Shown in pieces: positions 33,743-43,693 of a stretch of 64,000 bases of DNA. Position numbers and translations under genes: made by a program. Position 1 is the first letter of the stretch; each line of letters opens with the position of its first letter. Source of the stretch: Dendrophyllia cribrosa. Lineage: Eukaryota; Cnidaria; Anthozoa; Scleractinia; Dendrophylliidae. A model generated the notes under the pieces. It was not told the DNA's origin and did no database searches. It was given only the letters and a program-made list of their open reading frames with translations. The DNA is taken from positions 34,729,036 through 34,793,035 of the forward strand of contig JAJLRJ010000005.1 of the NCBI GenBank assembly GCA_024195265.1. Direction: 5' to 3'.

Positions 33743-34429
33743 TTAATCTCTCAAATCAGATTTGGATGCTGCGGTGAGAAGATTTATCTTTTTTTGAAAC
33801 TCTTGTTTGGCTTCCTTGCGAAGTTCGTTTTTGAGTTTCTCAAAGTCTGGTGATTGTGTTTGAGTGGCAACGTCTTTTGATGCCTTCACACCATCCCTGA
33901 TTGCAGTCTTGAGTTCGTGATATTTTTCCACCTCACGAGTAAATATGGTGAATTCTGTATCACTAATCCTCTTGTCTTCCAGAGTCTTTGAGACCAGCTC
34001 ATTGACAGAGTTGCGTTTAGCCTGGGCCAGTGTGTAGATATTCTCGTGTTTAGTCACTTTCCGCTCTAGCCGCTTGTTTGCAGTTGCAAAGCCAACTAAG
34101 GACAACCCACAGAGGGTCGCAACACCGGCAAGTGCGGGGCTTACAACAATGCCTAACCCGGTCAAGGCAGTGGCTAGGGCTCCTGATGACAGCCCAACAG
34201 AAAGCGACCCAAGGCCAACCGCCGAGTAATGAACTATTGATTGGGCCCGTTTGTATTTCTTTGCGACTTGCCTGTAGTGCTCGGCTTTGTCAGACAACTC
34301 CTTCAGCAAGTCAGAGATATTTTTGAGCCGGAAGTCTTCTGCATTGATTTGAGTGATCTCACGCGTAGGGTACAGTGGATGGGTATCACTGTATTCCGGG
34401 GCCGATGGCAGCACGTTCGCAGAACTCAT
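33743..34429 (-). CDS. Conserved Polinton membrane/coiled-coil protein
   Basis: Intact ORF of 228 residues. The N-terminus has SAPEYSDTHPLYPTRE, then a helix (SDLLKELSDKAEHYRQVAKK), two or three hydrophobic segments (residues ~66-117, including SLSVGLSSGALATALTGLG and GVATLCGLSLVGF), then a charged C-terminal coiled-coil half. The layout (helical tail, glycine-rich transmembrane hairpin, KxxKHxxI...A..K.NS, then a charged helix) recurs in cnidarian Polinton elements as an uncharacterised protein. A decayed relative lies at 49862-50404. The ATG is preceded by a TAGATACACACATCTGCC stretch with the shared promoter core. A role in virion membrane or assembly is only a guess. Confidence 0.75.
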   Translation of the reverse strand: MSSANVLPSAPEYSDTHPLYPTREITQINAEDFRLKNISDLLKELSDKAEHYRQVAKKYKRAQSIVHYSAVGLGSLSVGLSSGALATALTGLGIVVSPALAGVATLCGLSLVGFATANKRLERKVTKHENIYTLAQAKRNSVNELVSKTLEDKRISDTEFTIFTREVEKYHELKTAIRDGVKASKDVATQTQSPDFEKLKNELRKEAKQEFQKKINLLTAASKSDLRD

Positions 34430-34462
34430 GGCAGATGTGTGTATCTAAAGGGTTTTATATTT

Positions 34463-35137
34463 TTAATTTATCTCAACTTCAAATTCCAAACGCATGCCAT
34501 TGAAGCCGAAGAGGTCATTGTTCTCATCCTTCACTGACAGTGATATGCTGTTTACATAATCGCCAGACGAGACGTCACGCAAGACGTTCTGTTGTGTTGA
34601 TTCGTAAAAAACCTTCTCAAAGGGCTTTCCACGAACATCAAACCAAGCTAAAACTGTCGAAGGCTTACCATTGAGTAGGTTTTGTTCTTTATCGACCAGA
34701 TCACAGTGGATGAAGTAAGTGCTTGGTGTCCTTAAACGCTTGACAAATGTTGTTGGCCATAGTAATTTAGGACTTATACCGAGCAATTCAGACAGGTCGT
34801 GGTCTAGTTTCACTTCTTCCATGTATTCTTTGAAAATGATCATCTGGCCTAGGGGTGTGTCTGTCTCGACCCCTAATTCAAAGTTTTTGTCTTTGAATAC
34901 GTTTTTCAATTCATTTGCCAAAGACTCAAGAGTGTAATGTCCTGGAAGGAGTCTCATGATGGTTCCTTCTTTACTGATACCATTTTTGAACAATGTTATC
35001 TCTCCTCTTTGTTTCAAAGTATTCCACGAATTGAAAATCGAGCAAGAGACAAGACGGATGTAACTCGGTTTCGGAAGCGGGTGATCAAAGTAGAGAGTGT
35101 GAGGGTTCGAAGGCGCGACGATTGTTAGCAAAACCAT
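34463..35137 (-). CDS. Candidate minor capsid (penton-type) protein
   Basis: Intact ORF of 224 residues. It opens TIVAPSNPHTLYFDHPLPKP followed by IRLVSCSIFNSWNTLKQRGE. The central GHYTLESLANELKNVF and KLDHDLSELLGI segments, then YFIHCDLVDKEQNLLNGKPS and a final strand-rich part (LSVKDENNDLFGFNG, LEFEVEIN), give an all-beta pattern with a short helix, as expected of the single jelly-roll minor capsid proteins of Polintons. The assignment is by pattern and gene context, not by a diagnostic motif. A relative lies at 50430-51051. It is divergently transcribed from the next gene (35183) with only 45 bp between ATGs, and both ATGs have a TATATACA-type box. Confidence 0.6.
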   Translation of the reverse strand: MVLLTIVAPSNPHTLYFDHPLPKPSYIRLVSCSIFNSWNTLKQRGEITLFKNGISKEGTIMRLLPGHYTLESLANELKNVFKDKNFELGVETDTPLGQMIIFKEYMEEVKLDHDLSELLGISPKLLWPTTFVKRLRTPSTYFIHCDLVDKEQNLLNGKPSTVLAWFDVRGKPFEKVFYESTQQNVLRDVSSGDYVNSISLSVKDENNDLFGFNGMRLEFEVEIN

Positions 35138-35182
35138 TGTGTATATAAAAACATTTTTAAAAAAATATAAATATATACAATC
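35138..35182. promoter_or_regulatory. Bidirectional promoter between 35137 (-) and 35183 (+)
   Basis: The 45-bp gap contains TATATACAATC just before the plus-strand ATG and, read on the minus strand, TATATACACA just before the minus-strand ATG. This is the clearest example of the element's shared promoter box serving two divergent genes. Confidence 0.65.
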
Positions 35183-36944
35183 ATGTTTGGCAGACGGCCC
35201 ATTGGATTTAATCCCAGTTCAAATCTTGGTCTAAACAATGGCGGCCACAACTATGGCCCCCCACCCCCTTTTAATTCTACTCCAAACATCTATACCCATG
35301 TAAAGCCACCCCCAGATCCACTAGCCTGGATGAGAACACCAGAAGCAGCAAAGCTCTCTGCCGCGGCCAAGGCGATATCAGACTTCAAAAAGCGTTTCCC
35401 GCGCGCTGATATGTCCCACTTTGAAGTGCAAGTAAACTTTGGTGACGACCACAAAACCACCACAGGGGAAGTGCTTTACAAAGAGGGCCCTGGCTCATGG
35501 GCGCTCGTTACAGAAATACCCCACAAAGATTGGACTCAAGCCATGAAAGACGCTCTTGGTCTCCATCAAGATGGTGGTTTCCCCTATCAGCTATCGTTGA
35601 CTCGAAATACAAAAAAGCCAATCCCAGCTGTTGATTTCTCCACCACAATAGACAAGGATATGATGATTGGCGCAATCTTGAACGACGAAGCACAAAAGAT
35701 CTATGTCACGCCAACTGATAATTTCACAACGAAATACAGAAATATCTTCAGGGACACACAGATTTCATTCACAACCGCGAAATATGGTAGAAAGTGGCTC
35801 GGCGGACCGCATATGAGTGTTTGGCCACAACAACTATCCTTCGCACTGTGGTGTGCAACAACCGGCTGCAGAATCTCGCGTGACATTCTCTTCGATAAGG
35901 ACTCCAGTCTATCCTTAACCCCCCAGCTCCGGTCGTTTTACCGGTTTCACGTTTATTTCACAACAAGACGAATACTCCACAAGATGGGTGGGGAACAAAG
36001 CGTGAGTGCTTTGCCAGACGACCCTTCAACCAGAAAGACAACAAGTATAACATCGACGCGTACAAGAAGATTTGCATAGAGTTCGGTGTTGACCCCAGTT
36101 CTGACTTCCGTTTCACATACGGCAAGAACCATGGTCTTGGGAATGTCTACATTGGTGAATATGGAGCTGGTAACGTTTCTACCGATTACGACTACCCCGA
36201 TCCCGATCTAGCTCTGTTCAATGATGAGCGCGTGACTGACAGAAACGACCCCAACTATCGCGCCAATGGAATATCTTTCGTCCGCAATGACCAAGCGGCG
36301 GACACCCAGTTCGAGCACTTTGTGCCAAATTACGCACAGGGGCTAACACAGCCAGGGCTCGCGCGTATGAACCAATCAATCGAGGCCTTTGTGTACTGCA
36401 TTCTTGGTTCACAAGCTAAAACCCGCAGCTGCATCATTGGAAGAGGAGGCCAGGCGTTCGAAACGCAGAGAGTATTCCTCACCAATCTAGAGGATGCAAT
36501 AACACTGAACGACATTGCAACAAGCGTACAGCGTTACCAGCTTGCCATCCAAGCAACTAAAGTGCGCCTAGACTTTGCGACAGCACCCGGAAGCTGGCTC
36601 ATGCCATCACGCATGGTCATCAACACAGAGAGCGTGATCGGGTATAACAACAATCTGAAGGAAGCAACGCAAGGGATGAAACTGGGTGTGAACAATGATG
36701 TTAATCTGGACACAAAAAAGCCTCACTTCGCCACATGGACAGTGGACCAACAAAGATTAATCCACCAAACAGCCACCCATCAAACCCGATACATAAAGAG
36801 GCTACACAGGCACAGGGTGTGCCAGCCCCAGCCACAAGCGCACCAGCCCCAACCACAAGCGCACCAGCACAACCCGACCCGCATCACGTAAACAAGGTAC
36901 TCATGGCTGTGGGTGCGCTTGCTTTGGCAGGCGCTATCATTTAG
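35183..36944 (+). pseudogene. Large structural protein gene, two frameshifts
   Basis: About 587 codons spread over three frames: 35183 to about 36020, about 36025 to about 36735, and then to the stop at 36942-36944. The N-terminus is proline/glycine-rich. The middle has PEAAKLSAAAKAISDFKKRF, MKDALGLHQDGGFPYQLSL and FALWCATTGCRISRDILF. The later part has YNIDAYKKICIEFGVDP, ADTQFEHFVPNYAQGLTQ and WLMPSRMVINTESVIGYNNN. The C-terminus is a PATSAPAP-type repeat followed by a single transmembrane helix (VLMAVGALALAGAII). It is a widely conserved uncharacterised Polinton protein; a membrane-anchored virion component is plausible. A broken relative is at 51093-53140. The lesions are near 36020 and 36725-36745. 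Confidence 0.75.
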
Positions 36945-36962
36945 TTTACATAAGCGCAAATC

Positions 36963-38351
36963 TCAAGACCTCGCACGCTTGGTGATCCTTTCAACCAGGA
37001 AGATCACCACGGCAAGGATGAGCAGCCAAGCGTGTGCACCCAGAAAGGAGATGACCGACCCAGCAGCTTTGAAGATGAAGCTCACAATTGAGCCAATGAG
37101 GCCAGGCAGGGCGCCGGCTGCCTTTTTGCCAAGCTCTTTAAGCCCATTTCCAATAGCCTTGGTGGCCTTTGCCAGGCCATTCAAGGTGGCGAGTACCACA
37201 GCGCTGATGGTGATGCCAGCTGCCAGAACAACCGCTTGCAGTGTCCATCCGTATTTCTTGAAGATTTCTCTAACCCTCTCTCTCAAAGGCAGGGCTTGTT
37301 CCCTCTACTCAACCTGTGTTCTGAGCCTTGCCAGCTCTTCTTCTCACTCAGCAACTCGGGCTTCGGCGGCTTCTCTATCAGATGGAGAAGTGTTCTCATC
37401 CTCTATGACGCGTCTGTCTTCCTCGTTTTCGCGTTCAAGCTCAGCTTCTCTTTCGTTTAACTCATCAAGGGGTTTAGTAGAGTTTAGCCTGGCTTCAACT
37501 TCATTTCTTTCCTTCTCTTTGGCAGAAAGGCGTGTTCTGAGTTTGTCAACCTTTGCCTGTTCTTGGTCTCGTTGTTTTTGTATTTTTTGAAGGGCACCTA
37601 ATTCTTTTTTCTGGGTTTCAAGATCGCCTTGAAGATTCTTTTTCAGTAGTTTTAGGTGCTCTATTGCGGATTGATTTTCAACGCTTGAACCGTGTTCCTG
37701 CTCCAGATTGTCAATCCTCGCTTGAGTTTGCTCAATTCTGTTTCTGAGGTTTTGCACCTCATTTGCTTCTTGTTGTTGTTCTACAACAACCCTTTCATTC
37801 CCCTTCAGTTGTTTTTCTGCCTCCTTCAATCTTTGTCTTTCTTCCCTTATTGATGCATTGTCTTCAGAGACAAGCTCTTCAGCGCTTGGGCCAAGAGATT
37901 TTTTGAACTTGTCTGTGAACGATTTAAGAAGGTCCGACCCATCTTGCTTGAAAATGGGAGTCTCTCCACCCTTTGGCCCAAAGGAAACTATTCTGCCTTC
38001 ATTTCCTGCTTTTTTACCGTAACCAATTGGGCCTAATCTGTCGAAGGCTACTTTTGGAAAGCGCCTTCTTAACCAATCCCTAGCTCTATCAAGCATTCCT
38101 TCTTTGTCATCATCATGTATGAAGCCCTCAAGCAGAGGGATGGAAAGAGGATCACCTGGCAGCCCACTCTGCTCAGTAGGCAGCCTGACCATTTGATGCT
38201 GCTCGCCGCCATGGTATGGGGTGGATGTGCCGCCTGGTTGAAAGGGGGTTGTTGTGTCAACTTCTTCTTCGTCGTCATCATCGTGGTCTATGTCCCAGTC
38301 AAGCCCTCTATTCTCATTCTCACCAGGTATATCATATCCGCCTTCAGCCAT
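36963..38351 (-). pseudogene. Long coiled-coil protein with C-terminal membrane region, two stops
   Basis: One frame of about 463 codons from an ATG at 38351 (after TATATATCATC) to 36963, interrupted by a TGA at about 37344 and a TAG near 37302. The acidic N-terminus (DWDIDHDDDDEEEVD) is followed by a RRRFPKVAFDRLGPIGYGKK and GGETPIFKQDGSDLLKSFTD block. Then come about 200 residues of heptad-rich coiled coil (LRNRIEQTQARIDNLEQE and similar). After the stops comes a glycine/alanine-rich hydrophobic C-terminus with two or three membrane helices (LPGLIGSIVSFIFKAAG, HAWLLILAVVIFLVER). The same architecture recurs in cnidarian Polintons without known function. A fibre-like or scaffold role is speculative. 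It is divergent from the capsid gene at 38396 with 44 bp between. Confidence 0.75.
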
Positions 38352-38395
38352 GATGATATATAAATATAAATTTAAAAAACACAAATAAATATACC
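38352..38395. promoter_or_regulatory. Bidirectional promoter between 38351 (-) and 38396 (+)
   Basis: A 44-bp AT-rich gap with AATAAATATACC before the plus ATG and, on the minus strand, TTTATATATCATC before the minus ATG, repeating the arrangement at 35138-35182. Confidence 0.55.
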
Positions 38396-39614
38396 ATGGC
38401 TGTGCAACCGAATCTACTTCCATCTCACAGTGAAAAGACACTGGGCGCCATGAAGGCAGAGCGAACCGTCAAGCGCATCACATTCAACCCCTCTGAGGCC
38501 AATCCCGGCGAGACACTGTACGTCTCGGTGCCCAAGCTGGGCGAGCACGATGTCATCGTCTCTGCTTCACTTGCACTGGTGTTCAACATCAACCTAGCCG
38601 GGGGCCACGCGAACAACTATCTCGTGCAAAACGTTTCTCGGGCCCTGGTGGACAGGTTCGTTGTAAAGTTTGCCGCAACCACAGTCCAGGACACGGTTGG
38701 GTACGACATCTACAAAATCTTCGAAGACCTATTCCTTTCAGTGGATGAGCGGGACAACATGATTATGGAGGGCATCCAGAGTGTGGATTTGTGCAAGATT
38801 CGCTCTGGTGCTGGTGACATGAAGACCTCCGGCGTGGATGTAGAGAACAAGCTGGAGACAATATACAAGAATAAGTACCGCATCAAACTGGATCACCAAA
38901 TCTTAACTGATCACGGGATCATATATCCTCAAGCACTATTCAATGATCTGGTCTTCGAACTAACCCTCGCCCCCGCATCCCAAGTTGTCCGGGGCTCAGA
39001 CACAAGTAAGCTTCTTTACAAGTTGGAAAACCTCCAGCTGGAGTATGAGACGATCAGAAGTAAGAGTCTGGCCGACGAGGCAACAAGCACTTACACTAAT
39101 GGCAAGGAGTTCGCGTATGACCTCGTAATGCGAGATCAGGTGCATCCCTTCACAAAAGGCGTTGACACACGGCTGAATCTTCGGGTGAACCCCCAGCGCC
39201 GGTCTCTCAAGGGCATCCTATTGCTGTTCATCAACCCCTATATAGCGGGTGCCAGGGAGACTGAAAAATATTTCAACCCCGACATCACCAATGTGAAGGT
39301 CACCGTAAATGGGGTTCCAAACAGGGTCTACAACGATGGCATCAGTGGTACTGACATGTGGAGTGAAATAAACCGATACTTTAACACACACACGCGCGGC
39401 AGGCAACAAGTTTGGCCTCTGGATTGACCTGCGGTCCATGGCTGACACAGCCCTGCACGGCAACGGCCAACGGCTTGTCAACACACAGGATAGCGTACAA
39501 CTCAAGATCGAACAAGACGGTAAAGGCTCAGGAAACGCAAACTGCCACATCTTCACCATCTCAGACTCACAGATGAACATCATGAGCAGGCAGCTGGAAT
39601 CTGTCCAGTACTAG
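38396..39614 (+). pseudogene. Major capsid protein candidate, one frameshift
   Basis: The ORF runs from 38396 to about 39412 and continues, after a one-base shift in a T run (39411-39413), to the stop at 39612, about 405 residues in total. The strand-rich pattern includes TLYVSVPKLGEHDVIVSASL, KNKYRIKLDHQILTDHGI and LFNDLVFELTLAPASQVV. A second half follows with RLNLRVNPQRRSLKGILLLF, ITNVKVTVNGVPNRVY and IMSRQLESVQY. It fits a double jelly-roll capsid, with the loop insertions and the I..V.V..NG motif seen in Polinton and related capsids, though it is shorter than many (typically 500-650). It lies immediately upstream of the packaging ATPase, the usual neighbour of the capsid gene. The identification rests on pattern and position. 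Confidence 0.65.
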
Positions 39615-39619
39615 GCACA

Positions 39620-39639
39620 TATATATATATATATATATA
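39620..39639 (+). promoter_or_regulatory. (TA)n promoter box before ATPase gene
   Basis: CATATATATATATATATATA followed by TACCACACC lies 15-30 bp upstream of the ATGG at 39654. It is an expanded version of the TATATACAC box used elsewhere in the element. Confidence 0.5.
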
Positions 39640-39653
39640 CCACACCAGCCCCC

Positions 39654-40422
39654 ATGGCAATAAGCAACAAGCAACAAACATGCAACTTCTATGCTAAGCC
39701 GGCTCCACTGCCATCCACCAGGCCATTATCATACAATGAAATACAAAGACTTCTGGCAAAGGCACCCTCCCCACCAACACATGAACCAACTGTTTGCAAA
39801 CCAACTAATATAGGTGTTGATGATGGACCCAAGAAAGCTGCCTTTCAATGCACTAATCGTGGGCCCCACTAACTCTGGCAAGACACAGTATCTTCTAAAC
39901 CAACTGCGAGGCCCCTTTAGGGGTTGTTTTGACTACATCGTGCTATTCTGCCCCACATTTGTCAAGAACAAGACATACGATGGCTTCGTGGACCGCGATC
40001 CGCGAATCTTCGTGATTGTCTGCCAACAGCATGAGATCGAAGACTGGTTGAAGTTGGCAAGCTTCTTTTTTACTTGCACCAACACTTTATTCATACTCGA
40101 TGACTGCCCCGCCTCCAAAGATGTCAAAGGCCGCACTAGCCAGCTGGTCAATCTAGGGTTCAGCGCAAGGCATGACGGCATATCCGTGTGGGTCTTGACC
40201 CAGCAGATCACCAGCATTGCCAAGCCATACCGTGATAATATCGCAGCGATCGTGCTCTTTTACACGCCCTCCAGCAAGACTACCAAGGCCATCTTTGAAG
40301 ACTATGCCGGAGAGCGCTCCAACGAGGATTACAAAGAGCTTATCGCAAGGCTCAAGTCCCGCAAGTTCTCCCACCTTGTATTCTCTCTGAGGCACCCGTA
40401 TGGAATTGAGTACAAGATGTAA
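39654..40422 (+). CDS. Packaging ATPase (FtsK/HerA, A32-like)
   Basis: The core ORF from an ATG at 39820 to 40422 encodes about 200 residues with Walker A GPTNSGKT (near residue 14) and Walker B TLFILDDC (near 90), followed by VWVLTQQITSIAK, a sensor-like Q segment. This is the A32-type ATPase that pumps genomes into capsids in Polintons and related viruses. An upstream frame starting at 39654, after a (TA)n box and the usual ATGG context, encodes a proline-rich ~55-residue leader and overlaps in another frame. The leader may be a separate short ORF or the original N-terminus displaced by a frameshift near 39826. The ATPase core itself is intact. Confidence 0.88.
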
Positions 40423-40447
40423 ATACATACACACATATATACAATAC

Positions 40448-40693
40448 ATGGCTATGAATGCGCCAACCAACCTACACAAGCTCACTGTGCTTTCGCAGCT
40501 TTTGGATGAATTGCGCAAACACACACTTGATGCGCAAAACAAAATTATCAAAACCGCTGGTGAGGAGGATCTGCGCCTCATGCTTCTCAACAGATATCCA
40601 TTGCGGCTGAATTCTATGCCAGACACCATGGCGGGGCTTATACGGGAGCTTGAAACCCTTTTGCCCGACATCAAGAGAATTATCGAAAATTAA
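40448..40693 (+). CDS. Small helical protein, unrecognised
   Basis: 81 residues from ATG 40448, chosen because an ACACATATATACAATAC box directly precedes it. The ORF extends slightly upstream without a better start. It is mostly helical and charged (LSQLLDELRKHTLDAQNKII, TMAGLIRELETLLPDIKRII) with no membrane segment or known motif. It lies between the ATPase and the next small gene in the same orientation with gaps of 25-40 bp, suggesting coordinate late expression. Confidence 0.6.
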   Translation: MAMNAPTNLHKLTVLSQLLDELRKHTLDAQNKIIKTAGEEDLRLMLLNRYPLRLNSMPDTMAGLIRELETLLPDIKRIIEN

Positions 40694-40731
40694 AAACAAA
40701 AAAACAAACACATATGTATACACACTTGCTG

Positions 40732-41256
40732 ATGGCACAAGCACAAGAAGAGCAGGCCGCTTTTAACGAAGTATTGCAGATGCTGGAGGTCACCCCTGAT
40801 ACCACACCTCCCGCTGGGATAGCTGGTGACAATGACATTCCTGCCAAATGTGAGAAGCTGGCAATCCTTGTTTCAACTGGCAAGGCCAAAGAAGCTATCG
40901 GCGTGCAGCTCAAACACGATCATGTCAAGCGGTTGTCAGACAAGGACGTTGACAAGTACAACAAAAGGTACGAGGCCTACGTCGGCAACAAGACAACCGA
41001 ATCCCTAATTGATTCCGCTATCATGCTCGTGTCCAAAGGCGTTGGTATGGTGATCCCGGTTGATGATCTCAAGGAGTTGCAGCAAGAACTCAAAAACGAC
41101 TACATCATCAACCAGGAGCTGTCAAATCTTGCTGGGGCTCTTGCCATGCGATGCGGACGATGGCTGGCGCTTGCCAATGCTCCTCTAATCACGACAAAAC
41201 ACATGCTTGAACAAGAGCCTGCTCATAAACCTGACTTGATAGAAATGGAACCCTAA
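40732..41256 (+). CDS. Conserved uncharacterised Polinton protein
   Basis: Intact, 174 residues from ATG 40732, which follows ACATATGTATACACAC. The first ~45 residues are acidic and proline-rich. The conserved core reads LAILVSTGKAKEAIGVQLKH, then VKRLSDKDVDKYNKRYEAYV, KTTESLIDSAIMLVSKGVGM and LSNLAGALAMRCGRWLALAN, with two moderately hydrophobic helices. The same core is seen in many cnidarian Polintons, always near the capsid/ATPase genes, and has no known function. A virion membrane or assembly role is possible. Confidence 0.7.
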   Translation: MAQAQEEQAAFNEVLQMLEVTPDTTPPAGIAGDNDIPAKCEKLAILVSTGKAKEAIGVQLKHDHVKRLSDKDVDKYNKRYEAYVGNKTTESLIDSAIMLVSKGVGMVIPVDDLKELQQELKNDYIINQELSNLAGALAMRCGRWLALANAPLITTKHMLEQEPAHKPDLIEMEP

Positions 41257-41443
41257 CCCACACATCCAAGCAGAGACAGTGAAGGCTATCCACTTGAGGG
41301 CTTTGATGAAGTTGGTGTTAATCTGGCAGCAACCTCGCAGAAACCTTGAAGGAACCTGGCAGCAACCTTACACCAACCTTACACCAACCTGTCAGCACAC
41401 TTGTCACATTTTGCAAAAAATAAAATTCACATTTATATACACT

Positions 41444-41878
41444 ATGGCCACACCACTCGAGGCGATCCCTGAAGAAACTCAAACTCCAACCCCAACCCCT
41501 GTCCGTGTTACCTCTGAGACCCCGAAAACAAAGCCTGCAACAGAAAAGAACCCTGGCCGCGTTGCTTCTGGTAAAAGGCTAGCAGAACGCAACCGCCTGG
41601 CCCGTGAAGCAAAGAAAAAGGCTGAAGCACAAAAGACTGCACTCTCAACACAGCCCAGTGCTGCAAACCAACCCTCAACAAGTGACACCGGTGGTGCAAC
41701 AAGTGACACCAACAGCAACTCAATCTTTTATATTCTGGGGTTTGGTGGGTTGATTGTCTCTGCTGTGGGTGTGTACTACCAACGCGAAGCCATAATGCAA
41801 AAGCTTGGACGCACACCAAACACACCACCACCACCACCAGCGCCGACCCCAGAGCCCGCTTCACCACCACCATCTTGA
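41444..41878 (+). CDS. Pro/Thr-rich single-pass membrane protein
   Basis: Intact, 144 residues from ATG 41444 (after TTTATATACACT). A proline/threonine-rich N-terminus is followed by a basic helix (NRLAREAKKKAEAQK), a serine/threonine linker, one transmembrane helix (IFYILGFGGLIVSAVGVYY) and a short basic tail ending in proline-rich repeats. A 5'-deleted counterpart is at 32819-33036 on the minus strand. Function unknown. The layout is that of a small type of virion or membrane anchor protein. Confidence 0.7.
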   Translation: MATPLEAIPEETQTPTPTPVRVTSETPKTKPATEKNPGRVASGKRLAERNRLAREAKKKAEAQKTALSTQPSAANQPSTSDTGGATSDTNSNSIFYILGFGGLIVSAVGVYYQREAIMQKLGRTPNTPPPPPAPTPEPASPPPS

Positions 41879-41948
41879 ATTCCGGTAAGACAAGGAATTA
41901 TAAAAATGGAATAAAAAACAAAACACATATGTATACTGCACACAAACC

Positions 41949-42170
41949 ATGTCTGACAACAAGCTTGTGAAGGCTATCCTCGACGCAGCAACAATGACTG
42001 GCCTTGTCGCCGGTATTGGTTGGATTGGGAAAAAGACCATCAAAGAAAACTTCACTGCCGACCCTAGTGCAAGCTTGATAAACTATGTCAAGTTCACAGC
42101 AGTCATGGCTGGCAGCATCACACTGAAGAAATATCTCGAGGACCAGAAAATCCTCCCAGACAACATGTAA
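41949..42170 (+). CDS. Small two-helix membrane protein (copy B)
   Basis: Intact 73 residues, starting MSDNKLVKAILD, with hydrophobic helices TGLVAGIGWIGKK and VKFTAVMAGSITLKKYL. Paralogue of 32326-32547 with about 16 differences in 73. The ATG follows ACATATGTATACTGCACAC. It stands second in the three-gene module 41444-41949-42224. Confidence 0.75.
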   Translation: MSDNKLVKAILDAATMTGLVAGIGWIGKKTIKENFTADPSASLINYVKFTAVMAGSITLKKYLEDQKILPDNM

Positions 42171-42223
42171 ATCTAGCAGCATCGCGCCAACATGTAAAAA
42201 CCATATGTATACACACCACCACA

Positions 42224-42661
42224 ATGGCCTCTATTGCAATAATGGCCCTTGGCGCTGTTCTCAATGCGGCCGCTTTCACGGGCGGCAACTATCTCGCGAA
42301 ATATCTGTCTGGTGATAGCGGAAAGGCAGCAATGGATGAGAAAATCTGTCACGACAAAGCCCTGGAACAATACCAAGCGGCTTACGCCAAATACCAGAAG
42401 GACCGCACCAAGCTCCTCGACTGGATTGCAACCAACGATAGGATGAAACACCAAGCTAGCCAAAACTTCCAAACCACCGACCAAGCCCTGGCCTTGTATA
42501 ACCAGATGCACCAAACACAACCAGATAAACAAATCAAAGACTACAAAGAGCCTCAGTTCTCGGACTTCTACAAGCCCAGCCCACAACAGCAGACTGGTGA
42601 ACTTGCATTCATTGGAGGCACCCTGCTTGCGGGTGGGTATGCGGCCTATCGCTTTCTGTAA
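42224..42661 (+). CDS. Membrane-associated helical protein, conserved in Polintons
   Basis: Intact, 145 residues. An N-terminal hydrophobic helix (IAIMALGAVLNAAAFTGGNY), a long charged helix (YQAAYAKYQKDRTKLLDWIA), a LSDFY-like FSDFYKPS motif and a C-terminal hydrophobic helix (ELAFIGGTLLAGGYAAYRFL) form a hairpin-like architecture seen in many Polintons, with unknown function. The ATG follows CATATGTATACACACC. The truncated minus-strand counterpart is at 32180-32307. Confidence 0.72.
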   Translation: MASIAIMALGAVLNAAAFTGGNYLAKYLSGDSGKAAMDEKICHDKALEQYQAAYAKYQKDRTKLLDWIATNDRMKHQASQNFQTTDQALALYNQMHQTQPDKQIKDYKEPQFSDFYKPSPQQQTGELAFIGGTLLAGGYAAYRFL

Positions 42662-42703
42662 ATAAACAACACAATACATAAGTATATACCCCGCACACCC
42701 CCT

Positions 42704-43693
42704 ATGGAGGCCAAACTCTCTAAAATATACTACAGCCCGAAAGGGTATTGGAAAGGTCTTGCCGCTGTAAAAAAGCTGGCCACTGCGGCTAGGGTCTCTG
42801 AAGAGGCGACAAAGAAATGGCTGGTCAAACAGGCACTTTGGCAAATATATCTCCCGGCGCCACGCTACATCCCTCAGCCCAAGTTTGATGTCTCCTCGCC
42901 CAATGCGGTGCATCAAGCAGATCTTCCCTTCCTACCCCATGACAAGCTCCCTAAAGGCAGAAAGGTCTACAAATATGCCCTGACAGTTGTTGATGTGGCT
43001 AGCCGATACAAAGCTGCGGAGCCCCTGACTTCGAAAGGGTCTGAAGAAGTCTCAAGGGCATTTCAGAAGATTTATAGGAAGGGGCCTTTGAAGTGGCCTC
43101 AACTCTTGCAAGTCGACCCTGGGAGTGAGTTTATGGGGGCTGTGACTAAGACCATGGAAAACAACAAAACTATCATTCGCAGAGGGCGCCCCGATATCCA
43201 CAGAGACCAAGCAATTGTGGAGAGATTCAATCGCACCCTGGCTGAAAGGCTGTTTGGCTACCAGTATGCCGTTGAAATGAATATGCCCTCTGGCCGGTCT
43301 ACTGCATGGGTCAAAAGACTGCCAGATGTTGTCTCTGCTTAGAACAATGAAGTGAACCGGCTCACTGGCAAGAAGCCAAAGGATGCAATACGTGAAAAAG
43401 CAATATCTTCCAAGCCTTCAACCCCATATGCTAGGCCTGTTGGGGTCTATGAGAAAAAGCTCCCTCCTCGAGTCCATGTACGATATCTGTACTACCCAGG
43501 GGAGCTGGAAGGGGGTGGGAGGCATGCGACTGATCCCATCTGGTCTTTGAAGGTCTATAACGTTGAGAGAGTTGTCACCAAGCCGAATGAGGCAGTGGTG
43601 TACTACCTTTACGATGGCCCTAAGAGGGGGTTTGTTCGTGAGGAACTAATGGTTGTGCCGCCGGGCACTCAGTTACCACCAGCTGGTCTCTAA
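42704..43693 (+). pseudogene. Retroviral-type (DDE) integrase, one in-frame stop
   Basis: One frame of 329 codons interrupted by a single TAG at 43340-43342. The N-terminal helix-turn region (KGYWKGLAAVKKLATAAR) is followed by the rve core with catalytic D in VHQADLPFLP (near residue 72), D in LQVDPGSEF (near 132) and E in AIVERFNRTLAERL (near 170). After the stop come LTGKKPKDAI and a chromo/SH3-like C-terminal domain with VRYLYYPGELEGG and TDPIWSLKVYNVERV. It would integrate the element and generate the short target duplication. Its stop overlaps the convergent polymerase stop by 4 bp. The lesion is one codon only; the rest is unbroken. Confidence 0.92.
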
